From positions 1 through 17,036 of the forward strand of contig CANBCO010000001.1 of the NCBI GenBank assembly GCA_947367165.1: 17,036 bases of DNA, in the 5' to 3' direction. The position numbers and the translations under genes were made by a program. A model generated the notes under the pieces. The model made no database searches and had not been told where the DNA came from. It saw only the letters and a list, made by a program, of their open reading frames with translations. Each line of letters opens with the position of its first letter. Position 1 is the first letter of the stretch. The DNA comes from an uncultured Coriobacteriaceae bacterium. GTDB taxonomy: Bacteria; Actinomycetota; Coriobacteriia; Coriobacteriales; Atopobiaceae. This document shows, in pieces, positions 8,313 to 14,827 of this stretch.

Positions 8313-9539
8313 ATGGGAGCTTTTAGCCCTGAGGTAGAACAGCAATTTGAAGAGTTGGCGTCGGGCTCGGTTGAGCTTGTACCGGCAGAAGATTTAAAGA
8401 AAAAACTGGCCTCTGGGCGCGAGCTTGTCGTAAAGCTTGGGGTAGACCCTACCAGCCCAGACCTTCATTTAGGCCATGCCGTAGCCTTGAGAAAGATGCG
8501 CCAATTCCAGGACATGGGGCACTTGGGCGTGCTTGTTATAGGCTCTGGCACAGCAAAAGTGGGAGACCCTAGTGGCAGAAACTCAACACGGCCAGTTTTA
8601 AGCGATGCCGAGATTGCAAAAAACGCAGAGACCTATGTCAACCAGGCATTTCACGTGCTTGATCCCAAGAAAACTAAGGTTGTCTACAACGGAGACTGGA
8701 TCTTATCGCTTGATTTTACTCAGATGCTTACGCTTATGAGTCAGTTTAGCTTGGCTCGTATCTTAGAGCGCGAAGACTTTAAGACGCGCCTTAACGAGAA
8801 CAAGCCTATCTCAGTTCACGAGCTAACCTATCCCATTTTGCAGGCCCTTGACTCGGTTGAGATTAAGGCAGATGTTGAGCTAGGCGGACAAGACCAAATA
8901 TTTAACTTGCTTGCGGGTCGCGATTTGATGCGCGCTAATGAGATGGAGCCGCAGGTAGCACTTACCATGCCCCTTTTAGTAGGAACCGATGGCACCAAAA
9001 AGATGTCTAAAAGTTACCAAAACTATATTGGGCTTACCGACCCCCCTGCCGAAATGTATGGCAAAGTGATGTCGATTCCTGATGAGCTTTTGCCTACCTA
9101 CCTCATGCTTGCCTCAAGTTATTCTATCGCGCAGGCTAAATGCATTGCAGAAGGCCTTAAAGACGGGTCTAAAGACCCTTACGCCGAGAAACACGCCCTG
9201 GCTCATAACATCGTCAGCACCTATCATGGATCCGATGCCGCAGATGAAGCCCGCGCTTCGTTTAAAGCCGTCTTTGCCGAGCATAAACGCCCAGACGCAC
9301 CAGAGCTTGCATTAGAGCTCACCCCTAATGAAGAAGGCCTCATCTATCTACCTGGACTTTTGGTCGACGCTGGCCTTGCCCAGTCACGAGGAGAAGCCAG
9401 GCGCGCAATAGATGGTGGCGGTGTTAAAATAAACGATACAGCTGTTTCTGCTCACACTTATAACATTAAGCCCGCACTTGCAAAAGATGCATTCATCCAA
9501 GTGGGTAAAAGAAAAGCAGTGCAGCTTATATCTAACTAA
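8313..9539 (+). CDS. tyrS: Tyrosyl-tRNA synthetase
   Basis: A 408-residue cytoplasmic class I aminoacyl-tRNA synthetase that charges tRNA-Tyr. The HIGH signature appears as HLGH at residues 52-55 and the KMSKS loop is intact at 230-234. The LGGQDQIFNLLAGRDL block (about 190-205) belongs to the tyrosine-binding core. An S4 RNA-binding domain closes the protein (about 343-405), including LPGLLVDAGLAQSRGEARR. Length and domain order are normal for a bacterial TyrRS. The ATG follows the autolysin TAG with no spacer. Its GGGAG ribosome site (8303-8307) lies inside the last codons of that gene, so translation of tyrS is probably coupled to a secreted hydrolase, an unusual partner. No T-box leader could fit here, so regulation through uncharged tRNA-Tyr would have to act further upstream. 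Confidence 0.96.
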   Translation: MGAFSPEVEQQFEELASGSVELVPAEDLKKKLASGRELVVKLGVDPTSPDLHLGHAVALRKMRQFQDMGHLGVLVIGSGTAKVGDPSGRNSTRPVLSDAEIAKNAETYVNQAFHVLDPKKTKVVYNGDWILSLDFTQMLTLMSQFSLARILEREDFKTRLNENKPISVHELTYPILQALDSVEIKADVELGGQDQIFNLLAGRDLMRANEMEPQVALTMPLLVGTDGTKKMSKSYQNYIGLTDPPAEMYGKVMSIPDELLPTYLMLASSYSIAQAKCIAEGLKDGSKDPYAEKHALAHNIVSTYHGSDAADEARASFKAVFAEHKRPDAPELALELTPNEEGLIYLPGLLVDAGLAQSRGEARRAIDGGGVKINDTAVSAHTYNIKPALAKDAFIQVGKRKAVQLISN

Positions 9540-9560
9540 CGCATACAAGGAGGAGCTACG

Positions 9561-9794
9561 TTGGAAAAAGTTGATGAGGAACTTCTTGAAAAAGTGATTG
9601 ACGCCGTAAGGCCAAGCTTACAAGCCGATGGAGGCGATATTGAGCTCGTGGGCGTTGACGATAACGGCGTTGTTTCTGTGGAACTTACCGGAGCATGTGC
9701 AGGGTGTGCGCTCGCAGGGCAAACGCTTTCTTTTAGCGTAGAGCGCGTGTTGAAAGAAAACGTTCCGGGTGTTACGGCCGTAAGGTCTGTATAG
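9561..9794 (+). CDS. NifU-like C-terminal-domain protein (Fe-S cluster scaffold/carrier)
   Basis: A 77-residue protein consisting only of the NifU C-terminal domain. It shows the typical RPSLQADGGDIELV stretch and the cluster-binding CAGC (Cys46, Cys49) within LTGACAGCALAGQTLSF. By family knowledge such small proteins carry or assemble [4Fe-4S] clusters in the cytoplasm. The start is TTG at 9561, supported by a very strong AAGGAGGAG at 9547-9555; no ATG or GTG is as well placed. It lies 21 nt downstream of tyrS and 16 nt upstream of amaP, so it sits inside the run without an obvious functional link to either neighbour. No iron-sulfur machinery genes (sufBCD, iscS) are in the window. Confidence 0.9.
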   Translation: MEKVDEELLEKVIDAVRPSLQADGGDIELVGVDDNGVVSVELTGACAGCALAGQTLSFSVERVLKENVPGVTAVRSV

Positions 9795-9810
9795 AGGAAA
9801 GGTGCAGCGT

Positions 9811-10404
9811 ATGACTGGAATAAAACGTTTCTGCATGATTATCTTTGCTCTTCTCGGCGTCTTTTGTGTCTGCGTTTTGATGCTTCCATGGCTTAATCTG
9901 CCGCCGGTAAATGTGAAGGTGCTTTTGTATCTCACCACCGTGCCATGGTTTTTGTATGCTGTAGAAATTGCAGCTAGCGTGGCACTTATTGGTTTTTTCT
10001 GCATTTTTGTGATGGCGTGCGCCAAAAAAAAGCCGCGCGACCTCGTTATTAAAGACGAGGCAGGAGCGCATGTCACCGTCACACGTCAGGCAATCGCTTC
10101 GCAAGCGACCTATCTTGCAGAAAGCGTTGCTCCAGTTCAAATTGACCGCGTGCAGGTGCAAGCAAAGTACCCAGATGCTCTTGGTATTACGCTTGCGGTT
10201 CAACCATTGCAACCGCTTCAAGTTCGAGAAGTCTCGCAGCGTATCGAGCAGCAAGTGAGAGCTGGCCTTGGTTCGATGCTTGGCGTTGAGCCTGCGCAGG
10301 TAAACTTGCGTTTTGTGGAGGCACACGTCTCTGGTGATGTCGCAGCAGACCCCGACCAAGAAATAACCGTAGGCATTGAAACAAGGACAGATTCTCATGA
10401 GTGA
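9811..10404 (+). CDS. amaP: Alkaline shock response membrane anchor protein AmaP
   Basis: A 197-residue membrane protein. Two hydrophobic segments (about residues 5-30 and 40-70) form an N-terminal hairpin, joined by a basic AKKKPRD stretch to a soluble C-terminal domain that resembles Asp23/Gls24 proteins (VQVQAKYPDALGITLAV, then VNLRFVEAHV). In Staphylococcus aureus AmaP anchors Asp23 to the membrane. The presence of DUF2273 and asp23 immediately downstream, in the same order as in Firmicutes, supports the call. I chose ATG 9811, with GGAAAGG 8 nt upstream, over a GTG at 9802 that overlaps that ribosome site. Its last codons overlap the next gene by 8 nt, so the two are probably translationally coupled. 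Confidence 0.85.
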   Translation: MTGIKRFCMIIFALLGVFCVCVLMLPWLNLPPVNVKVLLYLTTVPWFLYAVEIAASVALIGFFCIFVMACAKKKPRDLVIKDEAGAHVTVTRQAIASQATYLAESVAPVQIDRVQVQAKYPDALGITLAVQPLQPLQVREVSQRIEQQVRAGLGSMLGVEPAQVNLRFVEAHVSGDVAADPDQEITVGIETRTDSHE

Positions 10405-10792
10405 ACAAAAAGAGCCTCACTATACCGTAACCGAGAAAATCAGCTTTTCTACTGAGCGGCCCAAAGAGCAAGCCGCGCCTGGACCGCAAGCAGAGCCTCG
10501 CTCGCAACAAAGCACGTACGCCTCTTACGAGCGCGCAGGAAATGCCGCCAGAAATCAAGCTATGAACGCAAAACGCACGGCGACGGCGTGGTTTGAAGGT
10601 GTTGCTCCCGGCCACGGAAATGCCATCTTTTTTGGCTTGATTGGCCTGTTGGTGGCCATCGTTATTTTGTGGGTTGGGTTTTTTCAAGCCTTGCTCATTG
10701 CCATTTTGGTAATCTGTGGCGTTTCGTTTGGCCAATGGCTTGACGGAAAGCCTACCGTTTTTGACGCCATAAGGCGTATGTTTAAAGGTTAA
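10397..10792 (+). CDS. DUF2273 family small membrane protein with N-terminal extension
   Basis: A 131-residue protein. The C-terminal part (about 75-131) holds two closely spaced hydrophobic segments followed by SFGQWLDGKPTVFDAIRRMF, which matches the DUF2273 family of small integral membrane proteins found next to asp23. The first 70 or so residues are hydrophilic, rich in Gln/Ala/Arg/Pro, and not part of the family core; most DUF2273 proteins are only 60-80 residues long. Function is unknown; its constant company with amaP and asp23 suggests a role in the same membrane complex. The ATG at 10397 overlaps the end of amaP and has AAGGA 9 nt upstream. Confidence 0.8.
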   Translation: MSEQKEPHYTVTEKISFSTERPKEQAAPGPQAEPRSQQSTYASYERAGNAARNQAMNAKRTATAWFEGVAPGHGNAIFFGLIGLLVAIVILWVGFFQALLIAILVICGVSFGQWLDGKPTVFDAIRRMFKG

Positions 10793-10826
10793 AAGGTTAC
10801 AAGCGCATACAGAAAGCGAGGAAGCA

Positions 10827-11303
10827 ATGTCAGAAGAGTTTGTACAAGACACGACGGTACTAGATGAAGCAAGTCGTGCAGAAAATGCGTCTTCACAAAA
10901 CGCTACTGAATCCACGGGTTTAAACCCGGAAGCACAAACCGAAGATTCACTTACGTTTTCAAATGAGGTCATAGAAAAAATTGTGGCTTGCGCTTGTCTT
11001 ACTGTTCCTGGAGTCGCAGGTATGCGCCAAGGCTTTTTTAATCGGGTAAAAGAGACGTTTACCGGTGCTTCTTCAAGTGGCGGTGTTGAGATTGAAGTGG
11101 CAGATGATGGCACCGTTATTATAAACATTGCTATTGTGATGGACTACGGTGCCTATGCTCCAGCGGTTTTTGAAGGCGTACGAGATGCCGTTACCAAAGA
11201 GGTTAAAGCGATGACGGCACTTGACGTTTCTTGTGTTAACTTGCGCGTAGAAGATGTGCTTGCTCCAGGTGAGGCAAGTTCAGCATCCGAGAAAACCAAT
11301 TAG
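10827..11303 (+). CDS. Asp23/Gls24 family envelope stress response protein
   Basis: A 158-residue protein. The Asp23/Gls24 domain covers about residues 43-145: LTFSNEVIEKIVACACLTVPGV, then GVEIEVADDGTVIINIAIVM and an AVFEGVRDAV helix followed by VNLRVEDV. The first 40 residues are acidic and Ser/Asn-rich and look disordered, as does the short tail. In S. aureus Asp23 is an abundant protein bound to the membrane through AmaP, and its loss induces cell-wall stress genes; the same role is inferred here from neighbourhood. GAGGAA precedes the ATG by about 4 nt. The stop codon TAG abuts the GTG proposed for murT, linking this block directly to lipid II amidation. Confidence 0.9.
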   Translation: MSEEFVQDTTVLDEASRAENASSQNATESTGLNPEAQTEDSLTFSNEVIEKIVACACLTVPGVAGMRQGFFNRVKETFTGASSSGGVEIEVADDGTVIINIAIVMDYGAYAPAVFEGVRDAVTKEVKAMTALDVSCVNLRVEDVLAPGEASSASEKTN

Positions 11304-12674
11304 GTGCGTTTTGTGAGCTTTAAAACAACACTTGCCCGTGTGGCAGCTCGTTCAGCACGTTTTATTCTTTCCCGCGTGCTTAAGCGAGAAGGAGCCCAGC
11401 TTCCAGGCAGAATTGCTCTAGCAATAGATGCCCGTTTTGTAGAACACATGGCTGGGTTTCTCGGCCAGGGGGTTTTAGTAACGTGTGGGACTAACGGAAA
11501 AACTACCACAAACAATATCGTGGCAGATGCGCTGCAAAAGGCAGGCTTTTCTGTGGTGTGTAACAGAAGCGGGGCCAATATGGCTCCTGGCGTAGCTGCC
11601 TGTTTATTGGACGCAAAAGGATGCGATTGGGCGGTGCTAGAAGTTGACGAGCTTTCTTGTAAGACGTTGCTTGAGCAGCTAAAGCCTCGTGCGATGCTTC
11701 TTTTAAACCTCTTTCGAGACCAGCTAGATCGTGCAGGGGAGATTGATACGATACAAGCCGTGTTAGCTGAGGCACTTACAAAAACGCCCGAGACCGTACT
11801 TGTGTGTAATGCAGATGATCCTATGTCGTATAACGTGGCCCTTTTAAGTGGGGTGCCCTGTGTGTTTTTTGGCGTTGAAGAAGAAGTTGCAAGCGCACAA
11901 GAGAGAGTTCCCGAGGCGCGCTTTTGTCAGGTCTGCGGAGAAGCACTTACGTACCGGTTTCGAACGTATGCTCAGCTTGGCGATTACAACTGCCCACGCG
12001 GTGATTTCTCTCGGCCGGCTTTGCAGTATGGTGTGACCCGCATTTGTCTCGAGTCGCAGGGTTTTAGCTGTGCAATTTCTGGTCCAGATGACACGCTTTT
12101 TCTTTCTGTTGGGTTTGGCGGTCTTTACATGGTCTATAACGTAGCTGGTGCGTATGCGCTATCGCGTCTGGCGGGTGCGAGCGATGAGGCATTTGTTGTT
12201 GCTGTGCAAGAATATGCGCCTCAAAATGGACGCTTGCAAAAGTATGAGATTGATGGTCGCGATATTGTGCTTAACCTTGCAAAAAATCCTACGGGATTCA
12301 ATCAAAATATCTCCCTCATGGAGGTCGATGCGCGTGAAAAAGTGGCGTATTTTGTCATTAACGACAACTATAACGATGGGCGGGATATTTCTTGGATTTA
12401 CGACGTGGATTTTGAGCGCCTAAACGATGAGCAGGGGCTTATCTGTTTTGTGGGAGGAACGCGCGCGTTAGATATGGTGGTGCGCCTTAAATATGCAGGT
12501 ATAACAAGTGAAGTGGCAAACAATGTCTCTGAGGTCCTGGCGGCAGCTCCTGATGCGCGCCCGGTGTATGTGCTTACCAACTACTCTGCCCTCTGGCCAA
12601 AAAAAGCCGAGCTTGATGAGATGCAAAAGCACCACGCTCGCGACGTTTGCAAAAAGGAGGCGGAGCGTGGCTAA
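11304..12674 (+). CDS. murT: Lipid II isoglutaminyl synthase, Mur-ligase subunit MurT
   Basis: A 456-residue Mur ligase-like protein. The ATP-binding loop VTCGTNGKTTTNN lies at about residues 59-71, with central blocks LEVDEL (112-117) and LLLNLFRDQLDRAGE (132-146). The C-terminal domain has NPTGFNQN and NDNYNDGRDISWIYDVDFE, typical of MurT. With GatD it amidates the alpha-carboxyl of D-Glu in lipid II to D-isoglutamine, on the inner face of the membrane. Family members carry a Cys4 zinc ribbon. Here Cys208, Cys211 and Cys230 are present, but the fourth position is Gly233 (CPRG instead of CPxC). The start is GTG 11304, directly after asp23; GTG 11313 is an alternative, with an AGGTG 6 nt before it. 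The 3' end overlaps gatD by 8 nt. Confidence 0.93.
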   Translation: MRFVSFKTTLARVAARSARFILSRVLKREGAQLPGRIALAIDARFVEHMAGFLGQGVLVTCGTNGKTTTNNIVADALQKAGFSVVCNRSGANMAPGVAACLLDAKGCDWAVLEVDELSCKTLLEQLKPRAMLLLNLFRDQLDRAGEIDTIQAVLAEALTKTPETVLVCNADDPMSYNVALLSGVPCVFFGVEEEVASAQERVPEARFCQVCGEALTYRFRTYAQLGDYNCPRGDFSRPALQYGVTRICLESQGFSCAISGPDDTLFLSVGFGGLYMVYNVAGAYALSRLAGASDEAFVVAVQEYAPQNGRLQKYEIDGRDIVLNLAKNPTGFNQNISLMEVDAREKVAYFVINDNYNDGRDISWIYDVDFERLNDEQGLICFVGGTRALDMVVRLKYAGITSEVANNVSEVLAAAPDARPVYVLTNYSALWPKKAELDEMQKHHARDVCKKEAERG

Positions 12675-13389
12675 AGCAGAACTCACTATTTTGCATCTCT
12701 TTCCCGAGCTGCTTAACTTATATGGGGACACGGGAAATATGCTTGTGCTTGAAAAGCGCCTGGCATGGCGGGGGATGCAAGCCCATATCATTCCCGTTTC
12801 TCTTGGGCAAAGCATCGATCTTTCTTCTGCAGATATCGTGTTTGTGGGAGGAGGCTCAGACCGCGAGCAGGGAATTGTGGGAGAAGAGCTCGTAAAGCAT
12901 ACGGCCGATTTTAAGGCGTATGCCAAAGATGGAGGCGTTCTTTTAGCGGTTTGCGGAGGATATCAGCTGTTGGGTCATGAGTACTCACTCGGAGAGAACA
13001 AGCTTTCTGGTCTTGGTTTGCTTGACATCTATACGGTGCGTAAGACGCCGCGCCTCATTGGAAATATTGCCTGTACAACAGAGCTGTTTTCTCAAGATGT
13101 TGTAGGTTATGAGAATCATGGAGGACGCACGTATCTTGGCTCAGATGTCACGCCGTTTGCGCGCGTGTTGCACGGGTTTGGAAACGATGGTGCAAGCGGC
13201 TTTGAAGGAGCTCGCGCAAATCGTGTGATAGGTACTTACATTCATGGCCCTCTGCTGCCCAAAAACCCTGAGCTCGCCGATTGGCTTTTGTCGCAAGCCC
13301 TTGAAAGAAAGGGGCTCGACCCTGTTTTGTCTCCCTTAGATGATACAGCCGAGAAACGCGCCAACGAATACGCCGCAAAGCTTTCATGA
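12667..13389 (+). CDS. gatD: Lipid II isoglutaminyl synthase, glutaminase subunit GatD
   Basis: A 240-residue class I glutamine amidotransferase-like protein that releases ammonia from glutamine for MurT. The nucleophile elbow AVCGGYQLLG places the catalytic Cys at residue 96. The conserved His193 lies in GTYIHGPLLPKNP. FVGGGSDREQ (59-68) and the N-terminal HLFPELLNLYGDTGN are typical of GatD. The length equals that of known GatD proteins. The start is GTG 12667, not the ATG further upstream at 12508: a perfect AAGGAGG (12654-12660) lies 6 nt before the GTG, and the protein then begins at the conserved LTILHLFPELLN. It overlaps murT by 8 nt, so the two subunits are translationally coupled, as expected for a stoichiometric complex. 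The decayed surface-protein gene begins immediately after its stop. Confidence 0.94.
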   Translation: MAKAELTILHLFPELLNLYGDTGNMLVLEKRLAWRGMQAHIIPVSLGQSIDLSSADIVFVGGGSDREQGIVGEELVKHTADFKAYAKDGGVLLAVCGGYQLLGHEYSLGENKLSGLGLLDIYTVRKTPRLIGNIACTTELFSQDVVGYENHGGRTYLGSDVTPFARVLHGFGNDGASGFEGARANRVIGTYIHGPLLPKNPELADWLLSQALERKGLDPVLSPLDDTAEKRANEYAAKLS

Positions 13390-14638
13390 GTTAGGTATAG
13401 CATATTATCAATCTCCAAATTTAACTACAATAGATTTAGCTAGCCCCACATTTGAGGGTATTGCAGACAAGAGTATGTCGTTTAAAGCCCTCCGTAAGTG
13501 ACACTGTTGATACGTATTATGCAATTTGGAAAGAGGCACCTTAGACCGTTACTCTTACTTTTTATGCCAACGGCGGAATCTTTGCATCAACTGGAACGAG
13601 TACCTTAACGCTCGCTAACCTTACTCCAGGACAAGCACTTCAATCTGTTGAAAGACCAGAAAAAGCAGGCTATGAATTTAAAGGCTTTAAAGATAGCACA
13701 GGCGCTGTAATTACATTTCCTTATACCATTCCATACGTGAGTGCTGTATACAATGCTGTCTGGCAAGAGCTTCCCCAGACTGTAACGGTTACATTGCTTG
13801 CGGATGGAGGTACCTTTACCTCTACTGGAGCTAATACAGTAGTGTTTTCTGACCTTGTCCCAGGAGACTTCTTCTCCCCCGAGCAACCATATAAAGGAGC
13901 CGACTATAAGTTTGACTACTGGAAAGATGTAGCAACAGGAGCTAAATTCCAAGAGCCCTACTACGTTCCAGATCACGATACAACACTGGTTGCCGTTTGG
14001 AACTATGACCTAGCTCCAGAACCTACGTTGTATACCTTTACCCTCGATACAAGTCCTGGAATCTTTTCTGCAGGACAACAACAACTGGTACAAACCTATG
14101 GCGCAGGTTCTTTAGTTAAAACATCGTGGTATCCAGAACCAACCTATGAAGGACACGCCTTTGCAGGCTGGGCAGACTAAGACAGAAATGAAATCACAGA
14201 AATAACAATAACAAAAAATATAGTACTCTATGCTCTTTGGGTATCTGATCAAGGAGGCTGGGTATAAGATGAACAAGGTTGGAGATACTTTGTAGATGGA
14301 ACTTTTATAACGACGGCTGGCACTACATTATTGACCAATACGGAGAGCACTGGTACTTCTTTGATTCCAATAGCTACATAGCAACCTCTCGCTGGATATG
14401 GAATGACAATTGGCAAGGTTGGTACTGGGTATGCTCAACAGGTCCTATGATTGAAAACCTCTGGCAGTGGGTTGATAACAAGTGGTACGGTTTCAACTGG
14501 GATGGCAAGATGTGCCAAGGCTGGATTTGGGATACAGACTGGAATGCTTGGTTTTACTGTTACCAAAACGGCATCATGGCACGTAACACTTGGCAAGACG
14601 CCTACTACCTCGATTGGCGCGGAGTTTGGCTTCACTAG
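13388..14638 (+). pseudogene. Decayed surface-protein gene: Listeria-Bacteroides repeats plus Trp-rich wall-binding repeats
   Basis: Joining frames gives one coherent protein without an N-terminus. It starts as ELGIAYYQSPNLTTIDL, possibly the end of a leucine-rich region. A frame change near 13485-13500 leads to YYAIWKEAP, then TAG at 13542-13544 where the parallel unit has Gln (LPQTVTV), so CAG to TAG is likely. Three Listeria-Bacteroides-type repeats of about 70 residues follow, ending YNAVW, LVAVW and LYALW, with TAA at 14178-14180 inside the third. TAA at 14265-14267 interrupts GGWV-DEQGW. A one-base loss in the T run near 14303-14307 shifts into NDGWHYIIDQYGEHWYFFD and five or so Trp-rich wall-binding units to the TAG at 14636. 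That is five lesions plus loss of the start, signal peptide and upstream domains. The intact fragments (13737-14180 and 14279-14638) look like short genes but are not. Confidence 0.88.
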
Positions 14639-14660
14639 CCGCAGTTAAGAAAACGAATAG

Positions 14661-14697
14661 GGTACCACGCGCAGATTATGTGCGTGGTGCCTTTCTT
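14661..14697 (+). terminator. Rho-independent terminator
   Basis: A 13-bp stem (14661-14673 with 14679-14691, two G-U pairs) encloses a 5-nt loop GATTA and is followed by a T-rich tail TTTCTTGT. It ends transcription arriving from the gatD/pseudogene side and insulates the downstream surface-protein gene. Confidence 0.85.
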
Positions 14698-14744
14698 GTC
14701 TAGCGCATAAGATTGCTATTCTTTTCTTCTTGATATTATTTTGT

Positions 14745-14774
14745 TTGCTTAAATTCTTGTGTTTGCAGTATAAT
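14745..14774 (+). promoter_or_regulatory. Promoter for the BspA-like surface protein gene
   Basis: A perfect TATAAT (14769-14774) is preceded, after an 18-nt spacer, by TTGCTT (14745-14750), a weak -35. Transcription would begin near 14781, leaving a leader of about 47 nt before the ATG at 14828. It lies just downstream of the terminator, in the 189-bp gap that separates the gene from the pseudogene. A working promoter argues that the gene is alive despite its frame problem. Confidence 0.55.
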
Positions 14775-14827
14775 GATTGGAACAAAAAACGCATGGCATG
14801 TTTGAAACTAAGTGAAAGGTGACCATC

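Noticed and set aside
9618..10398. Minus-strand open frames opposite the NifU-like gene and amaP
   Set aside because: They have low-complexity, unrecognisable translations and overlap two supported genes in full.
10187..11128. Long minus-strand open frame (313 codons) across amaP, DUF2273 and asp23
   Set aside because: It is antisense to three well-recognised genes with good ribosome sites, and its translation is Arg/Ser-rich without recognisable motifs.
12508..12666. Extended gatD start at ATG 12508
   Set aside because: The added 53 codons lie inside murT and resemble no amidotransferase; the GTG at 12667 has a perfect ribosome site and begins at the conserved N-terminus.
13542..14267. Stop-codon readthrough or recoding of the TAG and two TAA codons in the surface-protein remnant
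   Set aside because: Two different stop codons plus two frameshifts and a missing N-terminus are better explained by decay; no recoding signal is visible and other genes end normally at TAG and TAA.
14279..14638. Stand-alone gene for a 119-residue wall-binding protein
   Set aside because: It has no ribosome site or signal peptide, and its first eight codons are out-of-frame pseudogene sequence before the homologous NDGWHY.
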